From: Pseudonocardia alaniniphila
GTDB taxonomy: Bacteria; Actinomycetota; Actinomycetes; Mycobacteriales; Pseudonocardiaceae
Direction: 5' to 3'
DNA: 64,000 nt
Assembly (NCBI RefSeq): GCF_022524485.1
Contig: NZ_JAKXMK010000024.1
Coordinates: forward strand, 62,001-126,000
The position numbers were made by a program, and so were the translations under genes. Position 1 is the first letter of the stretch; each line of letters begins with the position of its first letter. Below the pieces are notes generated by a model. It did no database searches, was not told the origin of the DNA, and was given only the letters and a program-made list of their open reading frames with translations. Positions 27,771 to 36,579 of the stretch are shown one piece after another.

Positions 27771-28595
27771 TTAGTGCTGGTCGAGCCTGCGTTCCAGGTC
27801 CCGCACGCGCCGCTGCGCCTCGCGCGCCGCGCGGTCGGCCGCACCGACATCCCGCTCGGCCGAGCGGGCTCGCGTGCGCGTGTCGCGCTCGGCCTTCTCC
27901 GCGGCCTCGATGCGGCTGCGCAGCTCGCGCAGCGTCCCGGCCGCGTCGTTCGCGGCGCGTTCGGCGGCGGTGCGCTCGCGCTCCGCCTTCTCACGGGCGG
28001 CGTCGGCGTCCGCGGCCGTGGAACGCGCCTGTTCGAGATCGCGCCGCAGTCGCTCCTCCCGGTCCGGGCCGGTGTCACGGTCCTGCCTCGCCGCCGGGGG
28101 CGTCGTCGATCCCAGGAGACCACCGGCCTCGGCGGGATCGAGCGCGGAGGTGAGCCTGCCGCCCGCGACGGCCTCCGCGGCGGCGCTGCTGTTCACCGCG
28201 GCGGTGAACGTGTCCTCCAGTTCGCGGGTGACCGCGTCACTCGCCGGGTTGCCTGCCGACCGGGCCAGCGCCCTCGCCTGCTCGACGAGGCCGTGCACCA
28301 CCTCGTGGCGTTGCTGCGACAGCCTGCGCAGCGCCTCGCCCTCCAACTGGTCCTGCGCCGCGCGCAGCCCGTCCCCGAGGTCTACCAGCGCCCTGACCTC
28401 GTCGGGATGCTCGCGGGACAGCAGGTTGGTCAACCACGCCGCGGTCGACGGGCGGCGGAGGGCCTGGATCTGCTCGGCGAGCTTCTTGTCGCCGCTCTGC
28501 CGGGCGCGTTTCGCGGCGGTGTTTCGCGCAGCCGTGAACTCGTCGCGGGGCAGTGCGTAGAGCTCGTCGGCCACCGGGTCGAGGTCCGCAACCAT
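27771..28595 (-). CDS. Coiled-coil protein of unknown function next to ku
   Basis: 274 aa, ATG 28595. Residues 1-110 are helical with DEFTAARNTAAKRARQSGD and RRPSTAAWLTNLLSRE; 175-274 form a long Ala/Arg/Glu coiled coil rich in heptads (RRDLEQARSTAADADAAREK, AERAANDAAGTLRELRSRIE). Similar proteins are common in actinobacteria without assigned function. It lies 46 bp upstream of ku on the same strand, so co-expression with the DNA-end-joining protein is plausible but unproven. Confidence 0.72.
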   Translation of the reverse strand: MVADLDPVADELYALPRDEFTAARNTAAKRARQSGDKKLAEQIQALRRPSTAAWLTNLLSREHPDEVRALVDLGDGLRAAQDQLEGEALRRLSQQRHEVVHGLVEQARALARSAGNPASDAVTRELEDTFTAAVNSSAAAEAVAGGRLTSALDPAEAGGLLGSTTPPAARQDRDTGPDREERLRRDLEQARSTAADADAAREKAERERTAAERAANDAAGTLRELRSRIEAAEKAERDTRTRARSAERDVGAADRAAREAQRRVRDLERRLDQH

Positions 28596-28638
28596 GCCCG
28601 GGAATGCCCCGCCTGCCCCCAGGCGAATCCGCGGAACG

Positions 28639-31266
28639 TCAGCTCGGCAGCCGGACCAGGCCTGCGGCGCCGTCCACCGTCACCTGCTGGCCGGTCCGGA
28701 TCCTGGTGGTCGCGTCGGCGACCCCCACGACGGCGGGGATGCCGTACTCGCGTGCGACGACGGCGCCGTGCGAGTTCGGCCCGCCCATCTCCATCACCAG
28801 GCCACCAGCGGTGAGGAAGAGCGGTGTCCAGCCCGGGTCGGTCGACGGCACGACGAGGATCTCGCCCGGCTCCAGGTGGGCGCCGATCGGGTCGAGCACC
28901 ACCCGTGCAGGGGCGGTCACGGTGCCGGCGGACGCAGGGGTGCCGGTCAGGGCACCCTCGGCGTCGACGGGCCGGGAGAGCGTCTCGGGTTCGGTCCCGT
29001 CGGACAGGAGCATCCGCGGTACGTGGCGACGGCGCAGCTCCCGGTCGTAGGTCTCCCGCCGCTCGGCGACGGTCGCGCGGTGGTCGGCCCCCGCGAGCGC
29101 GGAGCGCGCCTCGGCGAGGTCGAGGAAGTACACGTCGGCCGGGTCGCTGAGCAGCCCACGTGCCGCGAGCAGTTCGCCCACGACCTGGAACTCCGCCCGC
29201 GCATACGCCAGCAGCCGGATCACGAAGTCCTTGTGCGTCTCGCGCATGCCGACGAGCTGGCGCACCCGCCGCAGCGCGAGCCGCACCGCGAACGCCCGGA
29301 CACGGGAGCGGCGGCGGACCCGTTCGACTGCCGCGGCGACGGCGGCATCGGCGGCCAGCGCACCGCGGGCGAACACGGCGTCCGGGGCGAGCTCCGGGTC
29401 GTCGAGACGCAGGTAGTTGGCCAGCACACCCAGAACGTGGGACGGATCGTCGGACCAGCGGGGCATGCCGAGGTCGATCTCGGCGACGGCGCGGTGCCAG
29501 TGCCGGGCCAGGAACGCCCTGAGGCCCTGTTGCAGCACGGGTGGCAGCGCGCCGTCGCGGTAGCAGCAGGCAAGCTCGGCAGCCGGTGTGCCGCGCAGCG
29601 CCTCGGCGGCGCCTGCGTCGCCGCGGAGCCGGGTGGCCAGGGCCCAGAGTTCGAGGTCCATCTCCGTGGTGGTGTTATGAGGCAGCGAGCGGAGCACCTC
29701 GTGCGAGGCCGCCCCGTCGAGATCGTCGCCTGCCAGCTTGCGCGCCACCGCGAGCATCGCCAGCCCGGAGACGAACACCGGCGCGACCCTCGGCATGATC
29801 GGGAAGAGCTGGGTCAGCACCCGCTGCACGTGGTCGAGCCGCTGTTCCGGGGCGGCGTCCGCCGGCAGCGCAGAGAGTGTGCGCAGCCGGTGGCCGATCC
29901 GGTCGACCCGCTGCCGCGCCGCGGCCGGGCGCAGCAGCGACAGGGCGAGGAGCGCCGGCACCCGGTGGTGCACCAGCACCTTCGCCACCCGCCGGACGAA
30001 CGGCCACCGCGACGTCGTTTGCACGGCGAGCGCGGGCTCGTCGAACAGCGCCCGGAGCACCACGGCGGAGCGCGCCTCCATGATGTCGAGCATCCGGGGG
30101 AGGATCGCCCGGCCCACCGCGCTGCGGACGCCCGGGGTGATGTCGGCGAACGCCCGCCCACCTGCCGTGACGAACGCGGGGGGCCCCGCGACCGGGTCGG
30201 CGATCGGCACACCGAACGCGGCCGCGGGCACGGACGTGATCACCCGGAACGCCGACAGGCCCATCGGGGTGATCGGCCGCGTCAGCCCCTGAGCGAGGCT
30301 GGCGCAGAGGTACACGCGCAAGCCGTGGCCGGTCGGCTGGGGGAGCGGGTGCAGCGTGGTGATCGGCCGCGACTGGGTGAGCCACAGGGCGCCGTCACCG
30401 TCGATGGCCCACTCGATGTCCTGCGGGGCGCGGTAGTAGGCCTCGACGCGCCGCCCGAGCGTGACGAGAGACGTGATCTGCGCATCCGTCAAGCTCGACC
30501 GGGCCGCTCCGCCTGACCTGATGACCTGCTCGGTGCCACCGCCTGCCACCGGCCGCACCTCGACGGCCTTGTCGCCGAGCCGGTGCTCGACGATCCGGCC
30601 CTCGCCCTCGACGACGATGTGGTCCGGGTTCACGGCACCCGACACCACGGCCTCGCCGAGACCGGGGCTCGCGTCGATCACGGTGCGGGTTCGCGTGCCC
30701 GTCACGGGGTCGGCGGTGAAGAGCACGCCGGCGACTTGCGCGTCGACCATCCGCTGTACGACGACGGCGAGCCGCACCACATGGTGATCGATCCCCGCGT
30801 CGGCGCGGTAGCTCACCGCCCGGTCGGTCCAGAGCGAGGCCCAGCAGCGGTGCACGGCGTCGAGCACGGCGTCGATCCCGACGACGTTGAGGAAGGTGTC
30901 CTGCTGCCCGGCGAAGCTCGCGGAGGGCAGATCCTCCGCGGTGGCCGATGACCGGACCGCGACTGGGACCTTCTCACCGAGGGCCAGGTAGGAGCGGCAC
31001 ACGGCATCGGCGACTCGTGCCGGCACGGGCGTCGCCAGCAGCGCAGTGCGGGCCCGCTCGCCGAGGCGCGCGTCTCCGTCGAGCTCGCTCTGGAGCCCGG
31101 CAGCGGCCGCCACCTGCGAATACGCCTCGGTGGTGACGACGAACCCCGGCGGCACCGGGAAGCCCGTGCCGATCAGCTCGCCCAGGTTCGCGCCCTTGCC
31201 GCCTGCTCTGGAGAGCTCCCGCGAGCCGAGATGGTGCAGGTCGACGACGAGCTCGTTCACGGCCAT
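28639..31266 (-). CDS. PEP/pyruvate-binding enzyme, rifampin-phosphotransferase-like architecture
   Basis: 875 aa, ATG 31266. N-terminal ATP-grasp domain (about 1-320) with GGKGANLGELIGTGFPVPPG and VRSSATAEDLPSASFAGQQD; a 450-residue middle region; and a C-terminal swivelling phosphohistidine domain with MGGPNSHGAVVAREYGIPAV (His about 830). PEP synthase has its His domain in the middle and a barrel at the end, whereas this order matches rifampin phosphotransferase. I see no rifamycin-associated palindrome upstream, so the substrate is open. Confidence 0.75.
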   Translation of the reverse strand: MAVNELVVDLHHLGSRELSRAGGKGANLGELIGTGFPVPPGFVVTTEAYSQVAAAAGLQSELDGDARLGERARTALLATPVPARVADAVCRSYLALGEKVPVAVRSSATAEDLPSASFAGQQDTFLNVVGIDAVLDAVHRCWASLWTDRAVSYRADAGIDHHVVRLAVVVQRMVDAQVAGVLFTADPVTGTRTRTVIDASPGLGEAVVSGAVNPDHIVVEGEGRIVEHRLGDKAVEVRPVAGGGTEQVIRSGGAARSSLTDAQITSLVTLGRRVEAYYRAPQDIEWAIDGDGALWLTQSRPITTLHPLPQPTGHGLRVYLCASLAQGLTRPITPMGLSAFRVITSVPAAAFGVPIADPVAGPPAFVTAGGRAFADITPGVRSAVGRAILPRMLDIMEARSAVVLRALFDEPALAVQTTSRWPFVRRVAKVLVHHRVPALLALSLLRPAAARQRVDRIGHRLRTLSALPADAAPEQRLDHVQRVLTQLFPIMPRVAPVFVSGLAMLAVARKLAGDDLDGAASHEVLRSLPHNTTTEMDLELWALATRLRGDAGAAEALRGTPAAELACCYRDGALPPVLQQGLRAFLARHWHRAVAEIDLGMPRWSDDPSHVLGVLANYLRLDDPELAPDAVFARGALAADAAVAAAVERVRRRSRVRAFAVRLALRRVRQLVGMRETHKDFVIRLLAYARAEFQVVGELLAARGLLSDPADVYFLDLAEARSALAGADHRATVAERRETYDRELRRRHVPRMLLSDGTEPETLSRPVDAEGALTGTPASAGTVTAPARVVLDPIGAHLEPGEILVVPSTDPGWTPLFLTAGGLVMEMGGPNSHGAVVAREYGIPAVVGVADATTRIRTGQQVTVDGAAGLVRLPS

Positions 31267-31423
31267 ACCGGACGATAACGCCGAATTTCCTCGAACTCAA
31301 CAGTCGTTGAATAATGTGCTACTGATCGTGATCATTGATCGATTCGCCATGAGCGGAGCGTGATCGGATCTGATGCACGAGTGGCCCCTGGCGCGCGCTG
31401 TGAGGTGGGTGTCAGATTGCGCG

Positions 31424-33031
31424 ATGCCCGAACGAGTGCGTCACGAGCGCAGCCGATCCGAACGCGTCAACCACGACTCGTCCTCCACCGATCCCGCCCC
31501 TGTCGTCGTCGGGACCGGCCCGGTCAGCCCGGACGAGATCCTCGCCGTGGCCCGGGAGGGGGCCGGCGTCGTTCTCTCCGCGGATGCGGAACGCACGATC
31601 GCCGAGAGCCGCGAGGTCATCGAGGCACTCGCAAGCGATGTGCGGCCGCACTACGGGGTGTCCACGGGGTTCGGTGCCTTGGCCACCCGGCACATCCCGC
31701 CGGAGCTCCGGGGTCAGTTGCAGCGCAGTCTCGTGCGGTCGCACGCGGCGGGGTCGGGGCCGGAGGTCGAGCGGGAGGTGGTGCGCGCGTTGATGTTGCT
31801 GCGCCTGTCCACGCTCGCGACCGGCCGGACCGGGGTGCGTCTCGAGACCGCGCGCGTGTACGCGGCGATGTTGTCGGCGGGGATCACGCCGGTGGTGCGG
31901 GAGTTCGGGTCGTTGGGGTGTTCGGGCGACCTCGCGCCGCTGGCGCACTGCGCGTTGGCGGCGATGGGCGAGGGCGAGGTCCGAGACGCGGCGGGGGAGT
32001 TGCAGCCGGCCGAGCGGGCGTTGGCGGCGGCCGGGATCGCGCCGGTGGTGCTGCAGGAGAAGGAAGGGCTGGCGCTGATCAACGGCACCGACGGGATGCT
32101 GGGGATGCTGGTGCTGGCGTGCGCGGACCTGCGGCGGCTGTTGCGCACCGCGGACGTCGTGGCGGGGATGAGCGTCGAGGCGCTGCTGGGCACGGATGCG
32201 GTGTTCGCGCCGGACCTGCAGGCGTTGCGCCCCCATCCGGGGCAGGCGGAGTCGGCAGCGAACATGCGGGTGCTGCTCGCCGGGTCGGAGGTGATGGCGA
32301 GTCATCGGACGCCCGAGTGCACCCGGGTGCAGGATGCGTACTCGTTGCGCTGCGCCCCTCAGGTGCACGGCGCCGCCCGCGACACCCTGAGCCACGCCGA
32401 GGCGGTGGCCGGCCGCGAGCTCTCGGCGGCCATCGACAACCCGGTGGTCACGCAGGACAAGCGCGTGGAGAGCAACGGCAACTTCCACGGCGCCCCGCTG
32501 GGCTATGTGCTGGACTTCCTGGCGATCGCGGTGGCGGACGTGGCGTCGATGAGTGAGCGGCGCACGGACCGGTTCCTGGACGTCGCCCGCAACCAGGGTC
32601 TGCCCGCGTTCCTGGCGGACGACCCGGGCGTCGACTCGGGGCACATGATCGCCCAGTACGCCCAGGCGTCGATCGTGGCGGAGCTGAAGCGGCTCGCCGT
32701 ACCTGCCTCTGTGGACTCGATCCCGACCAGTGCGATGCAGGAGGACCACGTCTCGATGGGGTGGGCGGCCGCCCGCAAGCTGCGCTGGGCGTTGGAGGGG
32801 CTGACGCGGGTGCTCGGGGTCGAGCTGCTCACCGCCGCTCGTGCGCTGGACCTGCGGGCGCCGTTGGATCCTGCTCCGGCCACGGCCGCCGTGCGCGACC
32901 GCCTGCGGGCCGAGGTGTCGGGTCCCGGACCGGACCGGTGGCTGGCACCCGAGATGGACGCGGCTGCAGATCTCGTGAGTACGGGAAGCGCCCTCGGCGC
33001 CGCGGAAGCGGTGACCGGCCCGCTGCGCTGA
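31424..33031 (+). CDS. hutH: Histidine ammonia-lyase
   Basis: 535 aa from ATG 31424; an earlier in-frame ATG at 31373 is less likely. It removes ammonia from histidine to give urocanate. Family features: HYGVSTGFGALAT, SLVRSHAAGSG (active-site His), LINGTDGMLGML, RVQDAYSLRCAPQVHG, and SAMQEDHVSMG, whose Glu is specific for histidine rather than Phe/Tyr lyases. The MIO cofactor tripeptide reads Cys-Ser-Gly in GSLGCSGDLAPLAH (about 166) instead of the usual Ala-Ser-Gly. No other hut gene is nearby. Confidence 0.9.
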   Translation: MPERVRHERSRSERVNHDSSSTDPAPVVVGTGPVSPDEILAVAREGAGVVLSADAERTIAESREVIEALASDVRPHYGVSTGFGALATRHIPPELRGQLQRSLVRSHAAGSGPEVEREVVRALMLLRLSTLATGRTGVRLETARVYAAMLSAGITPVVREFGSLGCSGDLAPLAHCALAAMGEGEVRDAAGELQPAERALAAAGIAPVVLQEKEGLALINGTDGMLGMLVLACADLRRLLRTADVVAGMSVEALLGTDAVFAPDLQALRPHPGQAESAANMRVLLAGSEVMASHRTPECTRVQDAYSLRCAPQVHGAARDTLSHAEAVAGRELSAAIDNPVVTQDKRVESNGNFHGAPLGYVLDFLAIAVADVASMSERRTDRFLDVARNQGLPAFLADDPGVDSGHMIAQYAQASIVAELKRLAVPASVDSIPTSAMQEDHVSMGWAAARKLRWALEGLTRVLGVELLTAARALDLRAPLDPAPATAAVRDRLRAEVSGPGPDRWLAPEMDAAADLVSTGSALGAAEAVTGPLR

Positions 33032-33072
33032 CGCGCGGCGGAAAGCGCCACAGGCAGGGCAGACTCTCTGCG

Positions 33073-33770
33073 ATGGCGGACGAGGTGGACGGCGAGGGCG
33101 GGAACCCTCCGCATGTGACGCAACCGGCGTGGAAGCGACAGACGCGCGGGGAGCACCGGTGGCCGGCAGCGGCGGCGGTTGTTGTCGCGATCGTGCTGCA
33201 GCTGATGCTGCCCAATCCGGTGGTGCCGCAGGCCCGCTACGTCCTCCCGGTGCTCGAGGTCGTGCTGCTCATCGGGCTGGGGTCAACCCCTTCCGCGTCG
33301 ACGGTGAGTCGGCCGCGCTGCGAATCGGTGGCCTCGTCCTGACCGGGCTCGTCGTGCTTGCGAATGCGTGGTCGGTGGTGCTGCTGGTCGGGGAACTGGT
33401 GGCCGGCCGGCCCGAGACGCCTGCGCAGCTGCTCATCGGGGGCGGCGGGATCTGGGTGATCAACGTGCTGGCGTTCGCGCTCGTCTACTGGGAATTGGAT
33501 CGTGGTGGTCCGGCGGCGCGGGCGAACGCCGTACGCGATCTCCCCGACTTCCTGTTCGTGCAGATGCAGAACCCCGACTTCGCGCCGCGCGACTGGGAGC
33601 CGGCGTTCGTCGACTACCTGTACCTGTCCTTCACCAACGCGACGGCCTTCAGCCCCACCGACGTGATGCCGCTCTCGCGGTGGGCGAAGATGACGATGAC
33701 GGTGCAGGCGGCCGTCGCTCTGCTCGTGGTGGTGCTCGTCGTCGCTCGGGCGATCAACGCTCTGTCCTGA
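33073..33770 (+). pseudogene. Membrane protein gene with a -1 frameshift
   Basis: Reading starts at ATG 33073 (MADEVDGEGGNPPHVTQPAW) and gives a first span WPAAAAVVVAIVLQLMLP and part of a second (YVLPVLEVVLLIGL). At a GGGG run (33279-33282) the frame must change by -1 to continue as VNPFRVDGESAALRIGGLVL and three further spans, with the tail SFTNATAFSPTDVMPLSRWA typical of a family of uncharacterised actinobacterial membrane proteins. Adding one G restores a single 232-codon reading frame. Either a real lesion, programmed slippage or a base-call error. The tail overlaps the convergent DUF2127 gene by 17 bp. Confidence 0.7.
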
Positions 33771-34245
33771 CCTCGCGGCGTAGCAGCAGGTACTCGCGTA
33801 CCACCATGATGATGATCAGGATGTCCACGACGGCCAGCAGCGGCAGCACCACGGAGCCCGTGCGCACCGCGCGGTACAGCTCATAGGCCACGAACACGCT
33901 GAGCACCACCGCCGCCACCGGGTAGGCGGGCATCCAGCGTCGTAGCAGCGCCACCACCAGCCCGAGCTTCACCACGCCGTGCAGCCCGAGGTAGAGGATC
34001 ACGAACGTGCGGTTGCCGGAGGCGAACTCCGCCGTGCCCGCCACGAGGTGTCGCGCGAGGAAGCCGTCGGCAGAGCCCACCAGATCGCGGCTGATCACGT
34101 CGGCCACGAGGTGGTTCACCAGCGTGGCGGGCACAAGTAGCAGCACGATCGCGCCGATCAGCTCGATTGCGCCGTCCAGGCCCTTGACGAACATCGCGAG
34201 GCGGAAAAGCCGCTCGGTGCGGCGCGCCGCCGGGACGTCAGCCAC
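33754..34245 (-). CDS. DUF2127-like membrane protein
   Basis: 163 aa, GTG 34245. Four hydrophobic segments: LDGAIELIGAIVLLLVPATL, RTFVILYLGLHGVVKLGLVV, AYPVAAVVLSVFVAYELY and VVLPLLAVVDILIIIMVV. The KGLDGAIELIG opening and HGVVKLGLV pattern match DUF2127. Function unknown. It overlaps the tail of the convergent frameshifted gene. Confidence 0.75.
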   Translation of the reverse strand: MADVPAARRTERLFRLAMFVKGLDGAIELIGAIVLLLVPATLVNHLVADVISRDLVGSADGFLARHLVAGTAEFASGNRTFVILYLGLHGVVKLGLVVALLRRWMPAYPVAAVVLSVFVAYELYRAVRTGSVVLPLLAVVDILIIIMVVREYLLLRREVRTER

Positions 34246-34399
34246 GGCGGCGCACCGGCGTGCCCGTGATCACCTGCTCGAAGATCTGCATGGTTCGCCT
34301 CGCTCGATCGCCGTCGGCGCGGAGTAGCGCCGGTTCCAGCGTAGGTCGCGCCCATGCGCGCGCTCGGTACCCGCTGGTCAGCCCCCGGCCGGCCGTCGG

Positions 34400-34882
34400 T
34401 CAGAGCGACTTCGCGACCTCGACCAGCTGGTCCAGCGCCATTCCCCAGCCATCGATGAACCCCATGTCCTCGTGGGACTTCTTCGCCGAGGCGTCGGCGT
34501 GGATCGCCGTGGCGGTGTACTTCGTGCCGCTGCCGTCGGGCTCCATGCTGATCACCGCGGTGAACGGGAAGCCGCCCTCGACGATCACCGGACGGAACCC
34601 GGGGCCCAGGCCCGAGGTGAAGACCAGCCTGGAACCCTCCTCGACCACGAGGATGCAGCCGCTGCTGGGGTACTCGTCGCCCTCCGGCGAGCGCATGGTG
34701 GTGTCGAACCTGCCGCCCGGCTGTAGGTCGATCTCGCAGGCGGTGGTCGTCCAGGGCTTGGGGGCGAACCACTGCTTGAGCAGCTCGGGAGTGGTCCAGG
34801 CCTTCCAGACCAGCTGGGGCGCGACGTCAACGGTGCGCTCCAGCACGAGGTCGAGCTCGGGGTTCGGGGTGTAGGTCGTCAT
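34400..34882 (-). CDS. SRPBCC/AHSA1 domain protein
   Basis: 160 aa, ATG 34882. AHSA1-like fold: LVLERTVDVAPQLVWKAWTT, LLKQWFAPKPWTT, CEIDLQPGGRFDTTMRSPEG and the C-terminal helix GWGMALDQLVEVAKSL. Its ATG overlaps the arsR stop (ATGA). ArsR-SRPBCC pairs are common; the regulator usually controls the pair, and the SRPBCC partner may bind a hydrophobic ligand. Confidence 0.87.
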   Translation of the reverse strand: MTTYTPNPELDLVLERTVDVAPQLVWKAWTTPELLKQWFAPKPWTTTACEIDLQPGGRFDTTMRSPEGDEYPSSGCILVVEEGSRLVFTSGLGPGFRPVIVEGGFPFTAVISMEPDGSGTKYTATAIHADASAKKSHEDMGFIDGWGMALDQLVEVAKSL

Positions 34883-35241
34883 TTCTGCTGCTCCTTGAGG
34901 TCGTGGAGAAACGAGTCGAGCTGGTCGAGGCGCTGGGTCCACAGGGCTCGCTGCGCAGCGAGCCAGGTGCCGATGTCCTCGAGTGGCTGTGGCGCGAGCC
35001 GATAGGTCCGCACGCGTCCCTTCTTGTCCGACGTCACCAGGCCGGAGCGCTCGAGGACGTTCAGGTGCTGGGTGAACGACGGCAGTGCCATGTCGAAGGG
35101 ACGAGCCAGATCGCTGGTCGTCGCGGGCCCCTGGCTGAGGCGCTCGACGACCCGGCGGCGGGTGGGGTCGGACAACGCGTGGAAGACGCCGTTCAGATCT
35201 GTCTCGGCCACGCCCTCCCCACCATCTCGTCGCTTAGGCAT
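34879..35241 (-). CDS. ArsR family repressor paired with SRPBCC protein
   Basis: 120 aa from ATG 35241. Compact wHTH: VFHALSDPTRRRVVERLSQG, TTSDLARPFDMALPSFTQHL (recognition helix), LERSGLVTSDKKGRVRTYRL (wing). No metal-binding Cys pair. The start codon lies inside a CTTAGG-N6-CCTAAG palindrome, and an identical arrangement occurs 35 bases upstream, a strong sign of autoregulation. Confidence 0.88.
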   Translation of the reverse strand: MPKRRDGGEGVAETDLNGVFHALSDPTRRRVVERLSQGPATTSDLARPFDMALPSFTQHLNVLERSGLVTSDKKGRVRTYRLAPQPLEDIGTWLAAQRALWTQRLDQLDSFLHDLKEQQK

Positions 35242-35250
35242 GTGCCTAAG
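35233..35250. promoter_or_regulatory. Operator 1 of the ArsR-SRPBCC operon
   Basis: CTTAGG-CATGTG-CCTAAG; extending inward gives 8-base arms CTTAGGCA/TGCCTAAG. It contains the arsR ATG (35241-35239), so bound repressor would also block translation initiation or an almost leaderless start. Confidence 0.65.
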
Positions 35251-35260
35251 TATCCAGAGC

Positions 35261-35292
35261 CACGTCACTTAGGTCAACCCCTAAGTAACGTG
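35261..35292. promoter_or_regulatory. Operator 2 of the ArsR-SRPBCC operon
   Basis: CTTAGG-TCAACC-CCTAAG inside 13-base arms with one mismatch (CACGTCACTTAGG / CCTAAGTAACGTG). Same core and same 6-base gap as operator 1, centres 35 bases apart. It could double as a terminator for the gene ending at 35302. Confidence 0.65.
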
Positions 35293-35301
35293 ACGGTCCG
35301 A

Positions 35302-36051
35302 CTACCGGCGGCCGGCGATTTCGCGCAGCGGTTCCTGCAAGGTCTCGAAGACGCTGGGGTCAGTGACCCGCAGTTCCGTGAGCAGGGCCTCCGTCGCTGC
35401 TCGCAGGGCCCGGGCGAGTTCAGCTGTGTCGAGACTTCGCACGAACGCCTCGCCGATCGGACCGGTGACCTCCGGTGGCAACGCGTCCGCACCCTTGGCG
35501 TACGAGGTGGGAAGCCCGCGACGGTGACAGGCAAGCGTGATGGTGTGGTCGCGGACGGCATTGATCCAGTGCTCGGCCTGCCAGGGGGCGCCACGTTCGA
35601 TGGCGATCCGGGCGTGAAGGACGTGATGCCAGCTCAGCCCGATGAGATGACCTGGATCGACGGGTGGCAGTGCTCGCCGCTCTACCGGAGTGCCGAAGAC
35701 GACCTGGAAGCCGCCGCCGCCGACCGGACCGAAATCACGGCCGGGGGTGAACCCCAGGTCGATCTCCAGCGGCCCGTCGAGGAGGAATGCGCGGTAGATC
35801 TGCGTGCCCGGCCGGAGATCGAAGTGGTGAAGAGCGCCGAGTTCGCGGTAGACGAACGAGCTCCAGTCGCCGAGCACCGCCTCCACCTCGATGCCGTACG
35901 CAACCCCGAGGAACAGGTCGATGTCCGACCAGCGGTCTTCACGGCCGCTCGCCGCCGACCCGGTGATCGCGGCCCCGACGATCCGCTCGTCGTCGCGGGC
36001 TCGATCGAGTAGCTGCGTCCGTACCCGCTCGCGCCGATCCACCTCGACCAT
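35302..36051 (-). CDS. Nucleotidyltransferase-fold protein
   Basis: 249 aa. GSAASGREDRWSDIDL (about 31-46) is the GS...SDxD signature of the pol beta/aminoglycoside nucleotidyltransferase superfamily, with a third carboxylate in LEIDLGF. The C-terminal half is helical (HHVLHARIAIERGAPWQAEH). It may adenylate an aminoglycoside-like or other hydroxyl substrate, but resistance cannot be inferred. It precedes the ArsR-SRPBCC pair on the same strand. Confidence 0.8.
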   Translation of the reverse strand: MVEVDRRERVRTQLLDRARDDERIVGAAITGSAASGREDRWSDIDLFLGVAYGIEVEAVLGDWSSFVYRELGALHHFDLRPGTQIYRAFLLDGPLEIDLGFTPGRDFGPVGGGGFQVVFGTPVERRALPPVDPGHLIGLSWHHVLHARIAIERGAPWQAEHWINAVRDHTITLACHRRGLPTSYAKGADALPPEVTGPIGEAFVRSLDTAELARALRAATEALLTELRVTDPSVFETLQEPLREIAGRR

Positions 36052-36077
36052 GGGCGACGATCGTAGGGCGATCTCAC

Positions 36078-36203
36078 TTACTCCTGAGAGGGCCGTGCGC
36101 TTCGACCACGGCCGGCCGTCGCGTCGGCGGCATAGCCGGCGAGGTCGTCGGCCATCCGCTGCATCACCCCGGGAAGGACGAAGGGCATGGCCCAGCCGAT
36201 CCC
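36078..36203 (-). pseudogene. Possible 3' remnant of a degraded gene
   Basis: The last 41 codons before a TGA read like a protein C-terminus (WAMPFVLPGVMQRMADDLAG, then YAADATAGRGRSARPSQE). Further upstream the same frame is low-complexity repeat sequence with no plausible start. It may be the tail of a lost gene; a chance reading is possible. Confidence 0.25.
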
Positions 36204-36408
36204 GGGGCCCTCGTATGTTCTGGCACGTCCGATGACGGGCTTCGGGACCCTGCCGTTTGCTCCGGCATGTGAAATCCAGTCCCCTGGCCCCGGCTTCGGT
36301 GGTCCACCGTCCGGAATCTGCGGCGCTCCGTTGTCCAGGGTGCTGCCGAGGCGACGATTGCCCCGGATCTGGCTTCTCGCCGGCATGCCGGGGCGTTGAT
36401 CAACGTTC

Positions 36409-36464
36409 CGGGCCCTGGGGCAGGGCATGACCCGGTTCCCGACCCCCAACTGATGATCATGCGG
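36409..36464 (+). repeat. 56-bp intergenic repeat, copy 1
   Basis: Identical to copy 2 at 51 of 56 positions. Starts CGGGCCCTG, includes GGCAGGGCATGACCCGGTTC and ends TGATCATGCGG. Only found between genes here. Confidence 0.7.
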
Positions 36465-36579
36465 AACCCGCTGCGCCCGACCTGTCGGAAATCGGCGGCG
36501 ACCCGTCGTCCGCAGGGGATACCGAGCCGGCAGTCGCCGTCCAGCCTGAGACGTGGTCGGGAACTCATGATCATCACTT

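Noticed and set aside
28594-30516. 640-codon plus-strand frame opposite the PEP-utilising enzyme
   Set aside because: Low-complexity shadow; the minus-strand protein is a full-length recognised architecture.
31267-31372. Possible rifamycin-associated element upstream of the phosphotransferase-like gene
   Set aside because: Only short AT-rich palindromes (TCAAC/GTTGA, GATC-rich words) are present; the expected G/C-rich dyad is not seen.
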